Below the pieces are notes generated by a model that had not been told where the DNA came from, did no database searches, and worked only from the letters and a program-made list of their open reading frames with translations. A stretch of DNA of 64,000 bases. Source: Planctomycetaceae bacterium. GTDB lineage: Bacteria; Planctomycetota; Planctomycetia; Planctomycetales; Planctomycetaceae. Made by a program: the position numbers and the translations under genes. Below are positions 54,974 through 63,642 of the stretch, piece after piece (positions within the stretch are counted from its first letter, which is position 1; every line of letters begins with the position of its first letter). The DNA lies in contig JAKFUG010000008.1 of NCBI GenBank assembly GCA_021732785.1, positions 115,002 to 179,001 on the forward strand. The letters run 5' to 3'.

Positions 54974-55065
54974 GATCCCGCTTCAGCTCTTCGGCTGGCG
55001 TCGTGGCGAAAATGGCGTAGAATTGGAATGCCTCGCCCCGCTTGCCCGCCGTCGGTTGACCTGCC

Positions 55066-57267
55066 ATGCGTGTTGCTCCGTGGTTGCTCTGCATTCTGAG
55101 TGTCGCCGTGCCGTGTGCCGGGGCGGAGGTCTCGTTTCGTCACGATGTGATGGCGGTGTTGTCGAAAGCGGGGTGCAATCTCGGCACGTGTCACGGCAAT
55201 GCCCGCGGGAAAGGGGGTTTCCAGCTTTCTCTGCGGGGACAAGACCCGGACCTCGATTGGCAGACCCTCACACGCGATTGGCAAAGCCGCCGCGCGAACC
55301 TCGCCGTCCCGGCGGATAGTTTGTATCTGCGTAAAGCCACGATGCAGATCGCGCATGAAGGAGGCCGGCGGTTCCCGATTGACAGCGCGGAATATCGCAT
55401 TCTGCACGACTGGATCGCCGCGGGAATGCCGGCCGACCCTGCAAAAGCCGCGCGGCTGCAATCGCTCGCCGTCACGCCGACCGAAGTCCTTCTCGAATCG
55501 CCGCAATGGAGTTTTTCACTGGAGGCCACCGCGCGGTTCACGGATGGTTCCACGCGCGACGTTTCCACGATGGCGGTGTACGAAGTCGGCAGCCCGCTGG
55601 TGGAAGTCGGCCCAAACGGAACGGTGCGCGGCCTCACCGCCGGGGAGACTGTGGTGCTGGTGCGGTACCTCGATCAACAACAAGCGGTCCGGGTGACGCT
55701 GATTCCCCAGCGTCCCGCGCTGACGAACAACCGCGCTCCGTCCACGAACAGCGTGGACCACTTCGTCAATCAGAAATTGATGCGTCTCAAACTTCCCGCA
55801 TCGCCGCCGTGTGATGATGCCACGTTCGTGCGACGGTCGACGCTCGATCTGATTGGCACGCTGCCGACTGCGGAGGAAGCGCAACGGTTCGTGAATGATG
55901 CCAGTCCTGCCAAGCGAGAAGCGTGGATCGATGCTTTGATGGAGCGTCCGGAGTTTGCGGAATGGTGGGCGCTCAAATGGGCTGACATGTTGCGCGTCGA
56001 AGAAAAGACGCTCGATGCCAAAGGGGCGCAGGTCTTCCATGCGTGGCTGCGAAATGCCTTTGCGGAAGACCTGCCGCTGGATGAACTCGTCCGTCAACTC
56101 ATCGCTTCGCGCGGCAGCACCTATGCCGATCCGCCGTCCAATTTCTATCGCGCGCTGCGCGATCCGTTCGCGCGCTCCGAAGCTGTCGGGCAGTTGTTTC
56201 TTGGCGTCCGTCTGCAATGTGCGAAATGTCACAATCATCCGTTCGATCGCTGGACGCAGAACGACTATTACAGTTGGGGCAACGTCTTCGCGCAGGTCGA
56301 TTACAAGATCCTCGAAAACAACCGCCGGGATGATAACGACAAGCACGAATTCGACGGGGAGCAACTGGTCATCATCAACGATGCCGGCAGCGTGCCCGAT
56401 CCGCGCACCGACAAACCGCGGCCGCCGCAATTCCTCGGGGCGAGTACCGCGACGAAGGACAGCGACCGTTTGACGGCCCTCGCGGATTGGCTCACCCGGC
56501 CCGATAACGACCGCTTTGCGCAGATGCTGGTGAACCGCGCGTGGCGGCAACTCATGGGCCGCGGGCTGGTCGAACCGGTCGACGATTTCCGGGCAACGAA
56601 TCCGCCGAGTCATCCCGAGTTGCTGCAATCCCTTGCCAATGAGCTGCGCTCGGAAGGCTATCGACTCAAACCGTTGTTGAAGACGATTGCCCTGTCAGAA
56701 GCCTATCAGCGATCCTCCACGCCAACGGAAGAGAATGGCGATGACGAGATCAATTATTCGCACGCGGTGGTCCGGCGGTTGTCCGCCGAGCAATTGGCGG
56801 ATGGCATGATGCAGGCGAGCGGCGCGACGGTCGAGTTCGCCGGGTTGCCAGCGGGAACGCGGGCGGGATCGCTCGCCGGTGTCGGGGCGATGCTGCGTCG
56901 CAAGGGAGGACCGCAAGCGGGCGACCAGATGCTCCGCGTGTTCGGCAAGCCGCCGCGGCTGCAATCGTGTGAATGTGAACGGAGCGATGAAACCACGTTG
57001 GCACAGGCCTTCTGGTTGCTGAGTGGTGCGACCGTGCAGCGTCTCATCGGTGATCCGCGCGGCATCGTCGCCCAGCTTGCCAAAGAGAATCTCGCCCCCG
57101 CAGACGCGATCAGCCAACTTTACTGGCGGACACTTTCCCGCGGGCCGTCGGACGAAGAATTGCAGGCGATGACGGTCTATCTGCGTGAGAAATCCAATCG
57201 AACCACGGCGCTCGAAGACATCCTCTCGGCGCTCGTCACCTCGCCGGAATTTCTGCTGCGGCGGTGA
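55066..57267 (+). CDS. DUF1549/DUF1553 protein with cytochrome-like Cys motifs
   Basis: A 733-residue secreted protein (signal residues ~1-20). Domain order: an N-terminal cysteine-containing region ('AGCNLGTCHGNARGKGGF', with the C-x4-C-H pattern typical of the 'planctomycete cytochrome' N-domains), a short Ig-like BIG2 domain (~130-215), DUF1549 ('DDATFVRRSTLDLIGTLPT' onward, with the motif 'CAKCHNHPFDRW'), and DUF1553 ('RFAQMLVNRAWRQLMGRGLV', 'SHPELLQSLANELRSEGYRL'). Hundreds of such proteins occur in planctomycetes, usually with a DUF1501 sulfatase-like partner gene directly downstream. Here no DUF1501 gene follows. Redox or polysaccharide-related roles have been suggested, but the function is not established. 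Confidence 0.93.
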   Translation: MRVAPWLLCILSVAVPCAGAEVSFRHDVMAVLSKAGCNLGTCHGNARGKGGFQLSLRGQDPDLDWQTLTRDWQSRRANLAVPADSLYLRKATMQIAHEGGRRFPIDSAEYRILHDWIAAGMPADPAKAARLQSLAVTPTEVLLESPQWSFSLEATARFTDGSTRDVSTMAVYEVGSPLVEVGPNGTVRGLTAGETVVLVRYLDQQQAVRVTLIPQRPALTNNRAPSTNSVDHFVNQKLMRLKLPASPPCDDATFVRRSTLDLIGTLPTAEEAQRFVNDASPAKREAWIDALMERPEFAEWWALKWADMLRVEEKTLDAKGAQVFHAWLRNAFAEDLPLDELVRQLIASRGSTYADPPSNFYRALRDPFARSEAVGQLFLGVRLQCAKCHNHPFDRWTQNDYYSWGNVFAQVDYKILENNRRDDNDKHEFDGEQLVIINDAGSVPDPRTDKPRPPQFLGASTATKDSDRLTALADWLTRPDNDRFAQMLVNRAWRQLMGRGLVEPVDDFRATNPPSHPELLQSLANELRSEGYRLKPLLKTIALSEAYQRSSTPTEENGDDEINYSHAVVRRLSAEQLADGMMQASGATVEFAGLPAGTRAGSLAGVGAMLRRKGGPQAGDQMLRVFGKPPRLQSCECERSDETTLAQAFWLLSGATVQRLIGDPRGIVAQLAKENLAPADAISQLYWRTLSRGPSDEELQAMTVYLREKSNRTTALEDILSALVTSPEFLLRR

Positions 57268-57430
57268 GTGCAGAGGCTGTCGCTTCCGCGACCTGCTTAG
57301 CCCGATGCGCGTCGCCTGCGGATTTCAGCGAGAGACACAGCGTTAGCAGTTCGTCCACCATTTGCAGGCGCGAACCAATGGCTTCGGGCGACATGTCGGG
57401 ATTGCGAGGGTTGTCGTCTTCAATCTTCAT
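57236..57430 (-). CDS. Small protein coupled to the nucleotidyltransferase gene
   Basis: A 64-residue, largely helical and charged protein ('IGSRLQMVDELLTLCLSLKS'). Its ATG overlaps the last 11 bases of the upstream nucleotidyltransferase gene, which implies translational coupling. Its end overlaps the convergent DUF1549 gene by 32 bases. The overlap arrangement and the lack of repeats support a real gene; the family is not recognised. Confidence 0.6.
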   Translation of the reverse strand: MKIEDDNPRNPDMSPEAIGSRLQMVDELLTLCLSLKSAGDAHRAKQVAEATASALTAAAEIPAR

Positions 57431-57887
57431 CGACCGAAATCCCCAAATTCTGCAAATCGTTGAGATCGCTTGGACGGCGTGCGAGTCGCTTCATGATTCC
57501 CAGACCATCGCGGGAAACGGTCCACAATGGTTGTCCATCCCAACTGACTCTTTCACGAGAATTCCACGCCGCTTCCAGTGGTGGATTCACAACGATTAAG
57601 TCCAACGTCGTCAACCGCTTGCCCGTCACTTTAGAAACGCGTCGGACTTCACATGGATGCGTTTCGCCGAATCCAACCGGAATCGTGCCTCCTTCAAGAT
57701 TGAAACCGATTTCCTCGACGGTCTGCAAGATCAATTCGACATCCTTGGACTGTACAAGCAGATCGATGTCCTTTGTGGCACGAACATAACCGTGTAGCGC
57801 GACTGCCAACCCTCCGCAGAGCGCATAAGGAATCTGGCAATCATCCAACCGCCGGACAATTAACGCAAGTTCTTCGGTTAAAACCAT
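57420..57887 (-). CDS. Nucleotidyltransferase-fold protein (AbiEii/MNT-like)
   Basis: A 155-residue protein with the minimal nucleotidyltransferase signature: Gly25-Gly26 in 'YALCGGLAVALHGYVRAT' followed by Asp40 and Asp42 in 'KDIDLLV'. These residues correspond to the metal-binding pair of the polymerase-beta fold. Relatives include MNT domains and the AbiEii/DUF6036-type toxins or antitoxins. The coupled 64-residue gene downstream gives it a two-gene cassette form. A toxin-antitoxin or RNA-modifying role is possible but unproven. It has a GTG immediately before the ATG used here; a GGGAAGGG tract is upstream. Confidence 0.75.
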   Translation of the reverse strand: MVLTEELALIVRRLDDCQIPYALCGGLAVALHGYVRATKDIDLLVQSKDVELILQTVEEIGFNLEGGTIPVGFGETHPCEVRRVSKVTGKRLTTLDLIVVNPPLEAAWNSRERVSWDGQPLWTVSRDGLGIMKRLARRPSDLNDLQNLGISVDED

Positions 57888-57928
57888 CACACAGCCCTTC
57901 CCTCTTTTGATCGCAGCTTGGACATCGC

Positions 57929-59539
57929 TTACCTTCCCAGCAATAGCGGCAGCAGTGACAACCGCACCGCCTGGATCGTGAAGTACCCGTAGAAGCCGCA
58001 GGACCAGACGATCATTGCGATCCGCAGCGGGCTCATCGATAGCCTGCGCGACAGAATTCGATTGTTCATGTACAGCAGCGTCATCGAGAACAGGAACATC
58101 ACCGCGCCGTTCATCGCCGCGGCAATTCGCAACTGGATCAACGGCTCTTTGGTGAAGCAGATCAGGATGATCGAACCGAGGGCGACCTCCGCCCAGAGGA
58201 ACGCGAAGTACAACCGGCCGATGCTCCAGCGCTCGTTGGTCCGCAGAAAGTTCGTCTTCACGATGTCGGCGGAGATCCGCGAACCGGCGTCGAGCACCCC
58301 GAGTTCCGTCGTGAAGAGGATCGCGACACCGGCGATGAGATAGGCCGTCTTCAGAAAACCGCCGTACGGACGCTCGCCCAAAAGTTTGGCTTGAATCCAG
58401 ATGAAGTTCATCCCCCCGCCGAGGTTCTTTGCCGATTCGTGCAGTTTCCCGTGTTCGTCATACAGCAGCGAATAGGTGATGAGCGAAATGAGGAAGAGTG
58501 TGATGACGCACGTCATCAGAAAGCTGAAGAAGTGTTCGATGTTGGCGGCTTTCCACCAGCCATGCCACCGGACCATGTTTTCGGGCGTGTGCCGGAAGTG
58601 ATAACCGGTGTCGGAAATCGGTTCCTCTTTGCCGGTGAGCGGGCTGGTGATACGGCCGATGTATTGGCCCATCGCATAGCCTTTATCCATGATGTAATTG
58701 CTCTGCCCGAGGTTGAGCGAGCCGCCTGCCCCGGCGAACGCCACCGCCCCGAGCAGATCGACCATCGGCAACCCCGTCGTGATCGGATCGGGCATGCCCC
58801 CCACGCGCCACAGTTGGCTGAACAGCGCCGCGAACGCATCCCAGCGGACGGTGACGGCGGCGATGATTGTCACCAGCACGAGAATCAGCCCGACCAGAAA
58901 CGTCTGCATGCGCTCGACCGTGTTGTAAACCACCGGACCGGCGGTCAGGACGATGCCGCAGATGACTAACAGCGCGATGGCCAGCGGCTGAACATACAAC
59001 GCGCCGTAGTTCGTCACGCCATCTTTGACATCTTCCACTGGGCCGAGAAGCAGCCAGCTTCCCATCTGCGCGGCTCCGGTCCCCCATCCCGGCCAGGCCC
59101 ACGGGACGATGTTGAGAATCAGAAAAATCCACGACCAGTGCCAACTCAACCGGCTAAACCCGGCGAGCGCACTCTCGCCGGTCGCTAGCGTCCAGCGCTC
59201 GATTTCCATGTTCACGAAGAACTGCGTGATCATCCCGAGCAACGCCGCCCAGAAGAACACGAACCCCGACGCATACGCAATCCGCGGCCACAGGATGAAC
59301 TCGCCCGATCCGAGCGCCAGCCCCGCCAGCATGATGCTCGGCCCGACCATCTTCGTCCACGCGATCGGCTCCGGCAGATCGCGATACTTCAGCGGCGGCA
59401 AATGCCGATGCGGAATGACATCGTCGGGAACGAGGTCGTCCGGAGGGTTGAGGGTCGAGGGTTGAGGGTCGATGGTAGGAGGTCCATAGTGAGTGTGGAC
59501 AGCATGGGAAGCCCAGCCATTCTGATGGCTGGGTCGCAT
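57929..59539 (-). CDS. Nramp-related membrane transporter
   Basis: An 11-12-helix transporter, 536 residues from the first ATG (59539) or about 490 from a TTG at 59401. The first ATG lies inside a repeat (family H), and residues 1-35 look repeat-derived ('TIDPQPSTLNPP'). The body ('GPSIMLAGLALGSGEFILWPR' region in helix 1, 'FAGAGGSLNLGQSNYIMDKG' in helix 6) matches the Nramp superfamily in layout. The metal-binding 'DPGN' of true Nramps is replaced by 'LALGSGEF', so the substrate may not be Mn2+ or Fe2+. The gene is next to rhamnulokinase, with 51 bases between them on the same strand. Confidence 0.75.
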   Translation of the reverse strand: MRPSHQNGWASHAVHTHYGPPTIDPQPSTLNPPDDLVPDDVIPHRHLPPLKYRDLPEPIAWTKMVGPSIMLAGLALGSGEFILWPRIAYASGFVFFWAALLGMITQFFVNMEIERWTLATGESALAGFSRLSWHWSWIFLILNIVPWAWPGWGTGAAQMGSWLLLGPVEDVKDGVTNYGALYVQPLAIALLVICGIVLTAGPVVYNTVERMQTFLVGLILVLVTIIAAVTVRWDAFAALFSQLWRVGGMPDPITTGLPMVDLLGAVAFAGAGGSLNLGQSNYIMDKGYAMGQYIGRITSPLTGKEEPISDTGYHFRHTPENMVRWHGWWKAANIEHFFSFLMTCVITLFLISLITYSLLYDEHGKLHESAKNLGGGMNFIWIQAKLLGERPYGGFLKTAYLIAGVAILFTTELGVLDAGSRISADIVKTNFLRTNERWSIGRLYFAFLWAEVALGSIILICFTKEPLIQLRIAAAMNGAVMFLFSMTLLYMNNRILSRRLSMSPLRIAMIVWSCGFYGYFTIQAVRLSLLPLLLGR

Positions 59540-59579
59540 TGGTATCGGATGAAGAGACCCAGGGATCGGAATCCCTGGG
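59512..59579. repeat. Twin hairpin, palindromic family H
   Basis: Hairpin 1 is CCCAGCCAT-TCTG-ATGGCTGGG (59512-59533); hairpin 2 is CCCAGGGAT-CGGA-ATCCCTGGG (59558-59579). Their outer sequences (GAAGCCCAG / CTGGGCTTC and TGGGTC / GACCCA) are inverted copies, while the inner stems differ. The second hairpin is also present between bfd and bfr. The putative ATG of the Nramp-like gene falls in the spacer. Confidence 0.85.
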
Positions 59580-59590
59580 CTTCTCGGGCA

Positions 59591-61090
59591 TCAACTTGTT
59601 TTCGGGCGTTTCACGAGTTCGACAAACCGTTGATACGCCGCGGTCCATGCGGCGGTGTCGCGGGGTTCGTAACGTTTCATGGTCGACGACGCCCGCACGA
59701 CGTTCCGAATTTCCGCGAGGGAACCAATCGCCCCGGCGGTTCGCGCTTGCAGCAACACATTGCCCAGCGCCGTCGCTTCCACCGGTCCCGTGATGACCGG
59801 GCGGCCGGTCGCATTGGCGGTGAACTGATTCAACAGTTCGTTCTGCGTGCCGCCGCCGACGATGTGAATCACTTCGACCGGCGTGCCCGATAATTCTTCC
59901 AGCCACCCCAGCACCATGCGGTACTTGAGCGCGAGACTTTCCAGACAACACCGGACCAGCGCCCCGGCATTCTGCGGCACCGGTTGTCCCGCCCGTTGAC
60001 ACCATTCGCGAATGGCGGCGGGCATATCGGGCGGCGCAAGGAAGTCCGCAGCGTCGGGATCAATCAGCGACTTGAACGGCTCCGCGGCGTTCGCCTGCTG
60101 CGTCATCGCCGTGTAATCGAGCGGTGTCCCTGCGCGATCGAACGACCGCCGACACTCCTGCACGAGCCACAAGCCCATGATGTTCTTCAGCAGTCGGTAT
60201 GTCCCATCGACGCCTCCTTCGTTGGTGACATTGAGCTCGAGCGCCCGCGGGGTCGTCACCGCGTGGGGCAACTCCAGCCCCATCAGTGACCACGTCCCCG
60301 AACTGATGTACGCCCAATTCGCCTTGCCGGTGTGCTCGGTCGGAATCGCCGCGATCGCCGCCCCCGTGTCGTGCGTGGCGGGGGTGACAACATCCAATCG
60401 CGGCAGATTCATCCGCTGGGCCACACTTTCCCGCAGACGGCCGAGCTTTGTCCCGGGATTGACCACTTCCGGGAACATCGCCGTCGGCAACTCAAATCGC
60501 CGCAGCATGTCGGTCGCCCATGTTTTCTTGCGGGCATCGAAGCATTGCGAGGTGGTGGCATTGGTGAACTCGACCACCTGGCTGCCGCACATCAGCCAAT
60601 GCAGCAGGTCGGGCATCATCAGGAATTTGTCCGCCTGCGCGAGCAACGCCGGGTTGGTTTCCTGGAAGGCGAGCAACTGATAAAGACTGTTGATCTCCAT
60701 GAATTGCAGGCCGGTCTGGGCGAAGATGTCGCCGCGCGAGACCCGGCGGAACGCGGCTTCCATGTGCCCCTTGGTCCGCGGGTCGCGATAGCAATACGGC
60801 TGCCCGAGCATCTCGCCGGTCTTCGACAACAGCACGTAATCGACACCCCACGTGTCGACGCCGACCGAGACGATCGACTTGCCGAACTTCTCGACCGACT
60901 TCCCCAGCCCGGCTTGAATCTCGGCCCACAACCGCAGCACGTCCCACCGCAGGGTGTCCGCGACCGATACCGGTCCATTACCAAAGCGGTGCAATTCTTC
61001 GAGCCGAACTTTTTGTCCGTCAAACAAACCCGCCATCACCCGGCCGCTCTCCGCGCCGAGGTCCACCGCCAAAAAACACTGCTCGGTCAT
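59591..61090 (-). CDS. rhaB: Rhamnulokinase
   Basis: A 499-residue FGGY-family sugar kinase that phosphorylates L-rhamnulose at O1. The N-terminal phosphate-1 loop is '[16 protein letters not shown]'. '[13 protein letters not shown]' has the catalytic Asp, and '[11 protein letters not shown]' and '[11 protein letters not shown]' are family blocks around the adenosine and sugar sites. The C-terminal '[20 protein letters not shown]' is typical of RhaB. GGAGG precedes the ATG. No other rhamnose genes (isomerase, aldolase) are in the window. The upstream region holds elements B3 and F. Confidence 0.94.
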   Translation of the reverse strand: MTEQCFLAVDLGAESGRVMAGLFDGQKVRLEELHRFGNGPVSVADTLRWDVLRLWAEIQAGLGKSVEKFGKSIVSVGVDTWGVDYVLLSKTGEMLGQPYCYRDPRTKGHMEAAFRRVSRGDIFAQTGLQFMEINSLYQLLAFQETNPALLAQADKFLMMPDLLHWLMCGSQVVEFTNATTSQCFDARKKTWATDMLRRFELPTAMFPEVVNPGTKLGRLRESVAQRMNLPRLDVVTPATHDTGAAIAAIPTEHTGKANWAYISSGTWSLMGLELPHAVTTPRALELNVTNEGGVDGTYRLLKNIMGLWLVQECRRSFDRAGTPLDYTAMTQQANAAEPFKSLIDPDAADFLAPPDMPAAIREWCQRAGQPVPQNAGALVRCCLESLALKYRMVLGWLEELSGTPVEVIHIVGGGTQNELLNQFTANATGRPVITGPVEATALGNVLLQARTAGAIGSLAEIRNVVRASSTMKRYEPRDTAAWTAAYQRFVELVKRPKTS

Positions 61091-61192
61091 GTTGATCGCC
61101 TCCTCGATGTGAGACAGGCATGATAGGGATCAGGCGCGCACGAGGCCACCGAAGGCGGAATTCCAGGCAATGACGGCGTTTGCTGCCAGGAA

Positions 61193-61263
61193 GTCGGGGC
61201 AGGGACCCCGACCTATGGGAATGGGAACATCAGGGGGCCATAGGACGGGGCCCCCGCCCCGTC
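61193..61263. repeat. Palindromic element family B, copy 3
   Basis: GTCGGGGCAGGGACCCCGAC starts the left arm; the right arm is a diverged inverse ending GGGGCCCCCGCCCCGTC. It shows more changes between arms than copy 1, which suggests an older copy. Confidence 0.85.
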
Positions 61264-61331
61264 TCTTCAAACAGGACACATCGAAATTGCCAGCCATCCG
61301 GATTTAACAGCCCGTTGAAGTATCGAGTTCC

Positions 61332-61411
61332 GTGTGCCACGGCCGTGTCGGACGTGCGATTTTGCAGAGCGTTTTGCTCGGATTTTCACGGCCGACACGG
61401 CCGTGGCACAC
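61332..61411. repeat. Palindromic element family F
   Basis: Perfect 20-base arms, GTGTGCCACGGCCGTGTCGG and its inverse, are separated by 40 bases. The outermost nine bases, GTGTGCCAC, are identical to the ends of family A, while the core differs. Each arm contains the small palindrome CACGGCCGTG. Confidence 0.92.
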
Positions 61412-61576
61412 AATAAACCCAGCGCTGCAAGAGTGTGATCGGTGCATCATCCAGCACGAATCGGGACCGCTGGTGGGGCGCTCAATTCCGCTTCCTGCGT
61501 GACAAGTGTATCTTACGGGCAGGCGTGTGATGCCACCCCGGAAATGAGACCTTGTCCCGACAGGAAGTCGACGCCG

Positions 61577-62014
61577 ATGCAAAAAGTGAAAGCCTGCGGT
61601 GTGCTCGTCTTTCGCAAGCAGCCCACGCCGTCGTTCCTGGTGATGAAGCATCATCACCGCTGGGATTTGCCCAAAGGCCATCTCGAAGAAGGTGAAACCG
61701 AACGGCAGTGTGCGCTCCGCGAGATGTGGGAAGAGACCGGCATCGGCATGCAGACGATCCAGTTGGACCCGCGGTTTCGCTATCAGGAAGTCTATCATCC
61801 ATATGAGGCCCGTTTTGGCCCCGGTCGCGTCGAGAAGACGCTGGTCATCTTTCTGGGCTGGCTCGAAAAGGATCACCCGATCACGGTGACCGAACACTTT
61901 GGCCACGATTGGCTGCCGTGGAAACCGCCGCATAAAATTCAGAAATTCACGATCGATCCGCTGCTCGCCAGCCTCGAAGAATATTTTCGAGACAACGATA
62001 TTCGGTTCGACTAA
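61577..62014 (+). CDS. Nudix hydrolase (diadenosine tetraphosphatase-like)
   Basis: A 145-residue Nudix protein. The ATG at 61577 is preceded by AGGAAG. The complete Nudix box G-x5-E-x7-REx-x-EE-x-GI spans residues 34-56 ('GHLEEGETERQCALREMWEE', then 'TGI'). The phrase 'RWDLPKGHLE' with 'ACGVLVFR' before it is characteristic of asymmetric Ap4A hydrolases, which split dinucleoside polyphosphates. Substrates of Nudix enzymes cannot be set reliably from sequence. It lies 74 bases upstream of pyrC on the same strand and may share its transcript. Confidence 0.9.
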   Translation: MQKVKACGVLVFRKQPTPSFLVMKHHHRWDLPKGHLEEGETERQCALREMWEETGIGMQTIQLDPRFRYQEVYHPYEARFGPGRVEKTLVIFLGWLEKDHPITVTEHFGHDWLPWKPPHKIQKFTIDPLLASLEEYFRDNDIRFD

Positions 62015-62088
62015 CACGGGTTGGTCAATCCGAAATCCGAAGGAATTTCAAGACTCTCTCACAGTGAATTACCAAGGACTCTCCCCCC

Positions 62089-63417
62089 ATGCGGACGCGG
62101 ATTCACGGTGCCACCTGTGTCTTGCCCACGGGGTTATCCCGTGTCGATGTCCTGATCGAAAACGAAAAAATCCTCGACATCGATCCCCCGGCAACGGCGG
62201 CCGCCGATGAAGTCATCGACGCGACCGGCCTGCATCTGCTCCCTGGGGTGATCGACGATCAGGTCCACTTCCGCGAGCCCGGACTCACGCATAAGGAAGA
62301 CCTGCGGACGGCCACCCGTGCGTGCGCCAAGGGGGGCGTCACCAGTTTTCTGGAGATGCCGAACACGAAGCCGGAAACGATTACCGTCGAGCGGTTACAC
62401 GAAAAACTGGCCCTCGCGGCGACGAAGTGCCTGGTGAATTACGGGTTCTACATCGGGGCTACGCCGGACAACACTCCGGAATTGGCCGCCGCAAAACGGA
62501 CGCCGGGGATCAAGATTTTTATCGGTTCCAGCACCGGTAATCTGCTTGTGGACCGGCAGGAAGCACTCGAGCGGATCTTCGCGGAAACGACGCTGCCGAT
62601 CTGTGCGCACTGCGAAGATGAAGCGACCGTCAAAGCGAATGCCGCTGCACTGAACGGCGGGAAAGATTACGCAGATCATTCCCGCATTCGCGACGAGCAA
62701 GCCGCCGTCATCGCCACCCGCCGGTCGATTGATCTCGCGCTCCGGCACAACCACCGCTTTCATGTGCTCCACGTCTCGACCGCGGCGGAGACCGAACTGC
62801 TGCGCGATCATCGCGGCTTGATCACGGCCGAGGCTTGCCCGCATCATTTGTTCTTCAACACGAACGATTACGCGCGACTCAAATCGCTCGTGCAGATGAA
62901 CCCGTCGATCAAATCGCCCGCTGATAACGCCGGTTTGTGGCAAGCCTTGAACGACGGCCGGATTCAAGTGATCGCGACGGACCATGCGCCGCACACGCTC
63001 GAAGAAAAAGAGCAGCCGTATCCGAAATCGCCGTCGGGATTGCCCGCGGTCGAGAACTCACTCGCGCTGATGCTCGATGCCGCTCACAGGGGACTATGCA
63101 CCGTCGAGCAAGTCGTCGGTTGGATGTGCGATGCCCCGGCTCGCGTGTGGGACATCGTCAACAAGGGCCGCATTGCACCGGGTTATGACGCGGACCTCGT
63201 GCTCGTCGATCTTCAAAAATCAGCGACAATTCGCAACGCCGAGCAAGCCACCAAATGCGGCTGGAGCCCATGGGACGGCGTCACGCTCACCGGCTGGCCC
63301 GTCCGAACGATCGTGCTCGGTGAAACCGTCTTTGCCAACGGCATCCTCGACGACCGTCACCGCGGCGGCGAAATCCAGTTCGACCACACCCGCGGCGGAT
63401 ACTGGGCCACCACTTAA
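62089..63417 (+). CDS. pyrC: Dihydroorotase, type I
   Basis: A 442-residue amidohydrolase that closes carbamoyl-aspartate to dihydroorotate in pyrimidine synthesis. Evidence: the N-terminal strand region, '[20 protein letters not shown]' (51-70), Lys141 in 'GIKIFIGSS' (the residue usually carboxylated to bridge two metals), 'ICAHCEDE', 'HVLHVST', and the catalytic Asp in 'ATDHAPHT'. The usual D-x-H-x-H metal motif reads D-D-Q-V-H here, with Gln58 in place of the first His. I recall the same '[10 protein letters not shown]' in Bacteroidetes enzymes, so this may be a known subclass and not a defect. No other pyr genes adjoin. Confidence 0.93.
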   Translation: MRTRIHGATCVLPTGLSRVDVLIENEKILDIDPPATAAADEVIDATGLHLLPGVIDDQVHFREPGLTHKEDLRTATRACAKGGVTSFLEMPNTKPETITVERLHEKLALAATKCLVNYGFYIGATPDNTPELAAAKRTPGIKIFIGSSTGNLLVDRQEALERIFAETTLPICAHCEDEATVKANAAALNGGKDYADHSRIRDEQAAVIATRRSIDLALRHNHRFHVLHVSTAAETELLRDHRGLITAEACPHHLFFNTNDYARLKSLVQMNPSIKSPADNAGLWQALNDGRIQVIATDHAPHTLEEKEQPYPKSPSGLPAVENSLALMLDAAHRGLCTVEQVVGWMCDAPARVWDIVNKGRIAPGYDADLVLVDLQKSATIRNAEQATKCGWSPWDGVTLTGWPVRTIVLGETVFANGILDDRHRGGEIQFDHTRGGYWATT

Positions 63418-63464
63418 CCACAATCGCCGGAACGATCTGGCCGCAGGACCCGCCGCCGAACGTC

Positions 63465-63495
63465 CCGCACCGAATTGGCACCCAATCCGGTGCGG
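63465..63495. other. Strong stem-loop after pyrC
   Basis: CCGCACCGAATTGG pairs with CCAATCCGGTGCGG (one mismatch) around a 3-base loop CAC. It lies 48 bases after the pyrC stop and directly before the intrinsic terminator, and may protect the mRNA 3' end. Confidence 0.6.
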
Positions 63496-63501
63496 CCAAA
63501 G

Positions 63502-63535
63502 AAAAACGCCCTCCGCAGATGCGAAGGGCGTTTTT
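63502..63535. terminator. Bidirectional terminator of pyrC and tRNA-Met
   Basis: AAAAACGCCCT and AGGGCGTTTTT form an 11-bp stem. The T run ends the pyrC transcript on the plus strand, and the same hairpin followed by TTTTTCTTT on the minus strand can end the tRNA transcript. Confidence 0.9.
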
Positions 63536-63538
63536 CGT

Positions 63539-63562
63539 AAACCGTTTACAGGTAAACGGTTT
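63539..63562. repeat. Perfect palindrome beside the tRNA
   Basis: AAACCGTTTAC-AG-GTAAACGGTTT has 11-bp perfect arms and a 2-base centre. It is six bases beyond the 3' end of the tRNA-Met gene. It could be a processing hairpin or a protein-binding site. Confidence 0.7.
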
Positions 63563-63568
63563 CGATAG

Positions 63569-63642
63569 TGGCGGTGGTCGGACTCGAACCGACGACACAC
63601 GGCTTATGAAGCCGTTGCTCTAACCGACTGAGCTACACCGCC
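63569..63642 (-). tRNA. tRNA-Met (CAU)
   Basis: A 74-nucleotide cloverleaf on the minus strand. The acceptor stem is GGCGGTG/CACCGCC with discriminator A. The D arm contains GCTCAGTCGGTTAGAGC, the anticodon stem ACGGC/GCCGT holds loop TTCATAA with anticodon CAT, and the T arm has GGTTCGAGTCC. The acceptor stem closes fully at position 1-72, unlike an initiator tRNA with a mismatch, so this is probably elongator Met; a lysidine-modified Ile-CAU tRNA is not excluded. The 3' CCA is not encoded. Confidence 0.95.

Larger units (their letters stand above)
61091..61576. other. Divergent intergenic region with two repeats
   Basis: A 486-base gap between the divergent rhaB and Nudix genes. It contains elements B3 (61193-61263) and F (61332-61411). 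No other gene or RNA was recognised; an in-frame extension of the Nudix gene through 61442-61576 is treated as non-coding. Confidence 0.6.

Noticed and set aside
59591..61090. A complete rhamnose catabolic operon
   Set aside because: Only the kinase is present; the neighbours are a transporter of uncertain substrate and unrelated genes.
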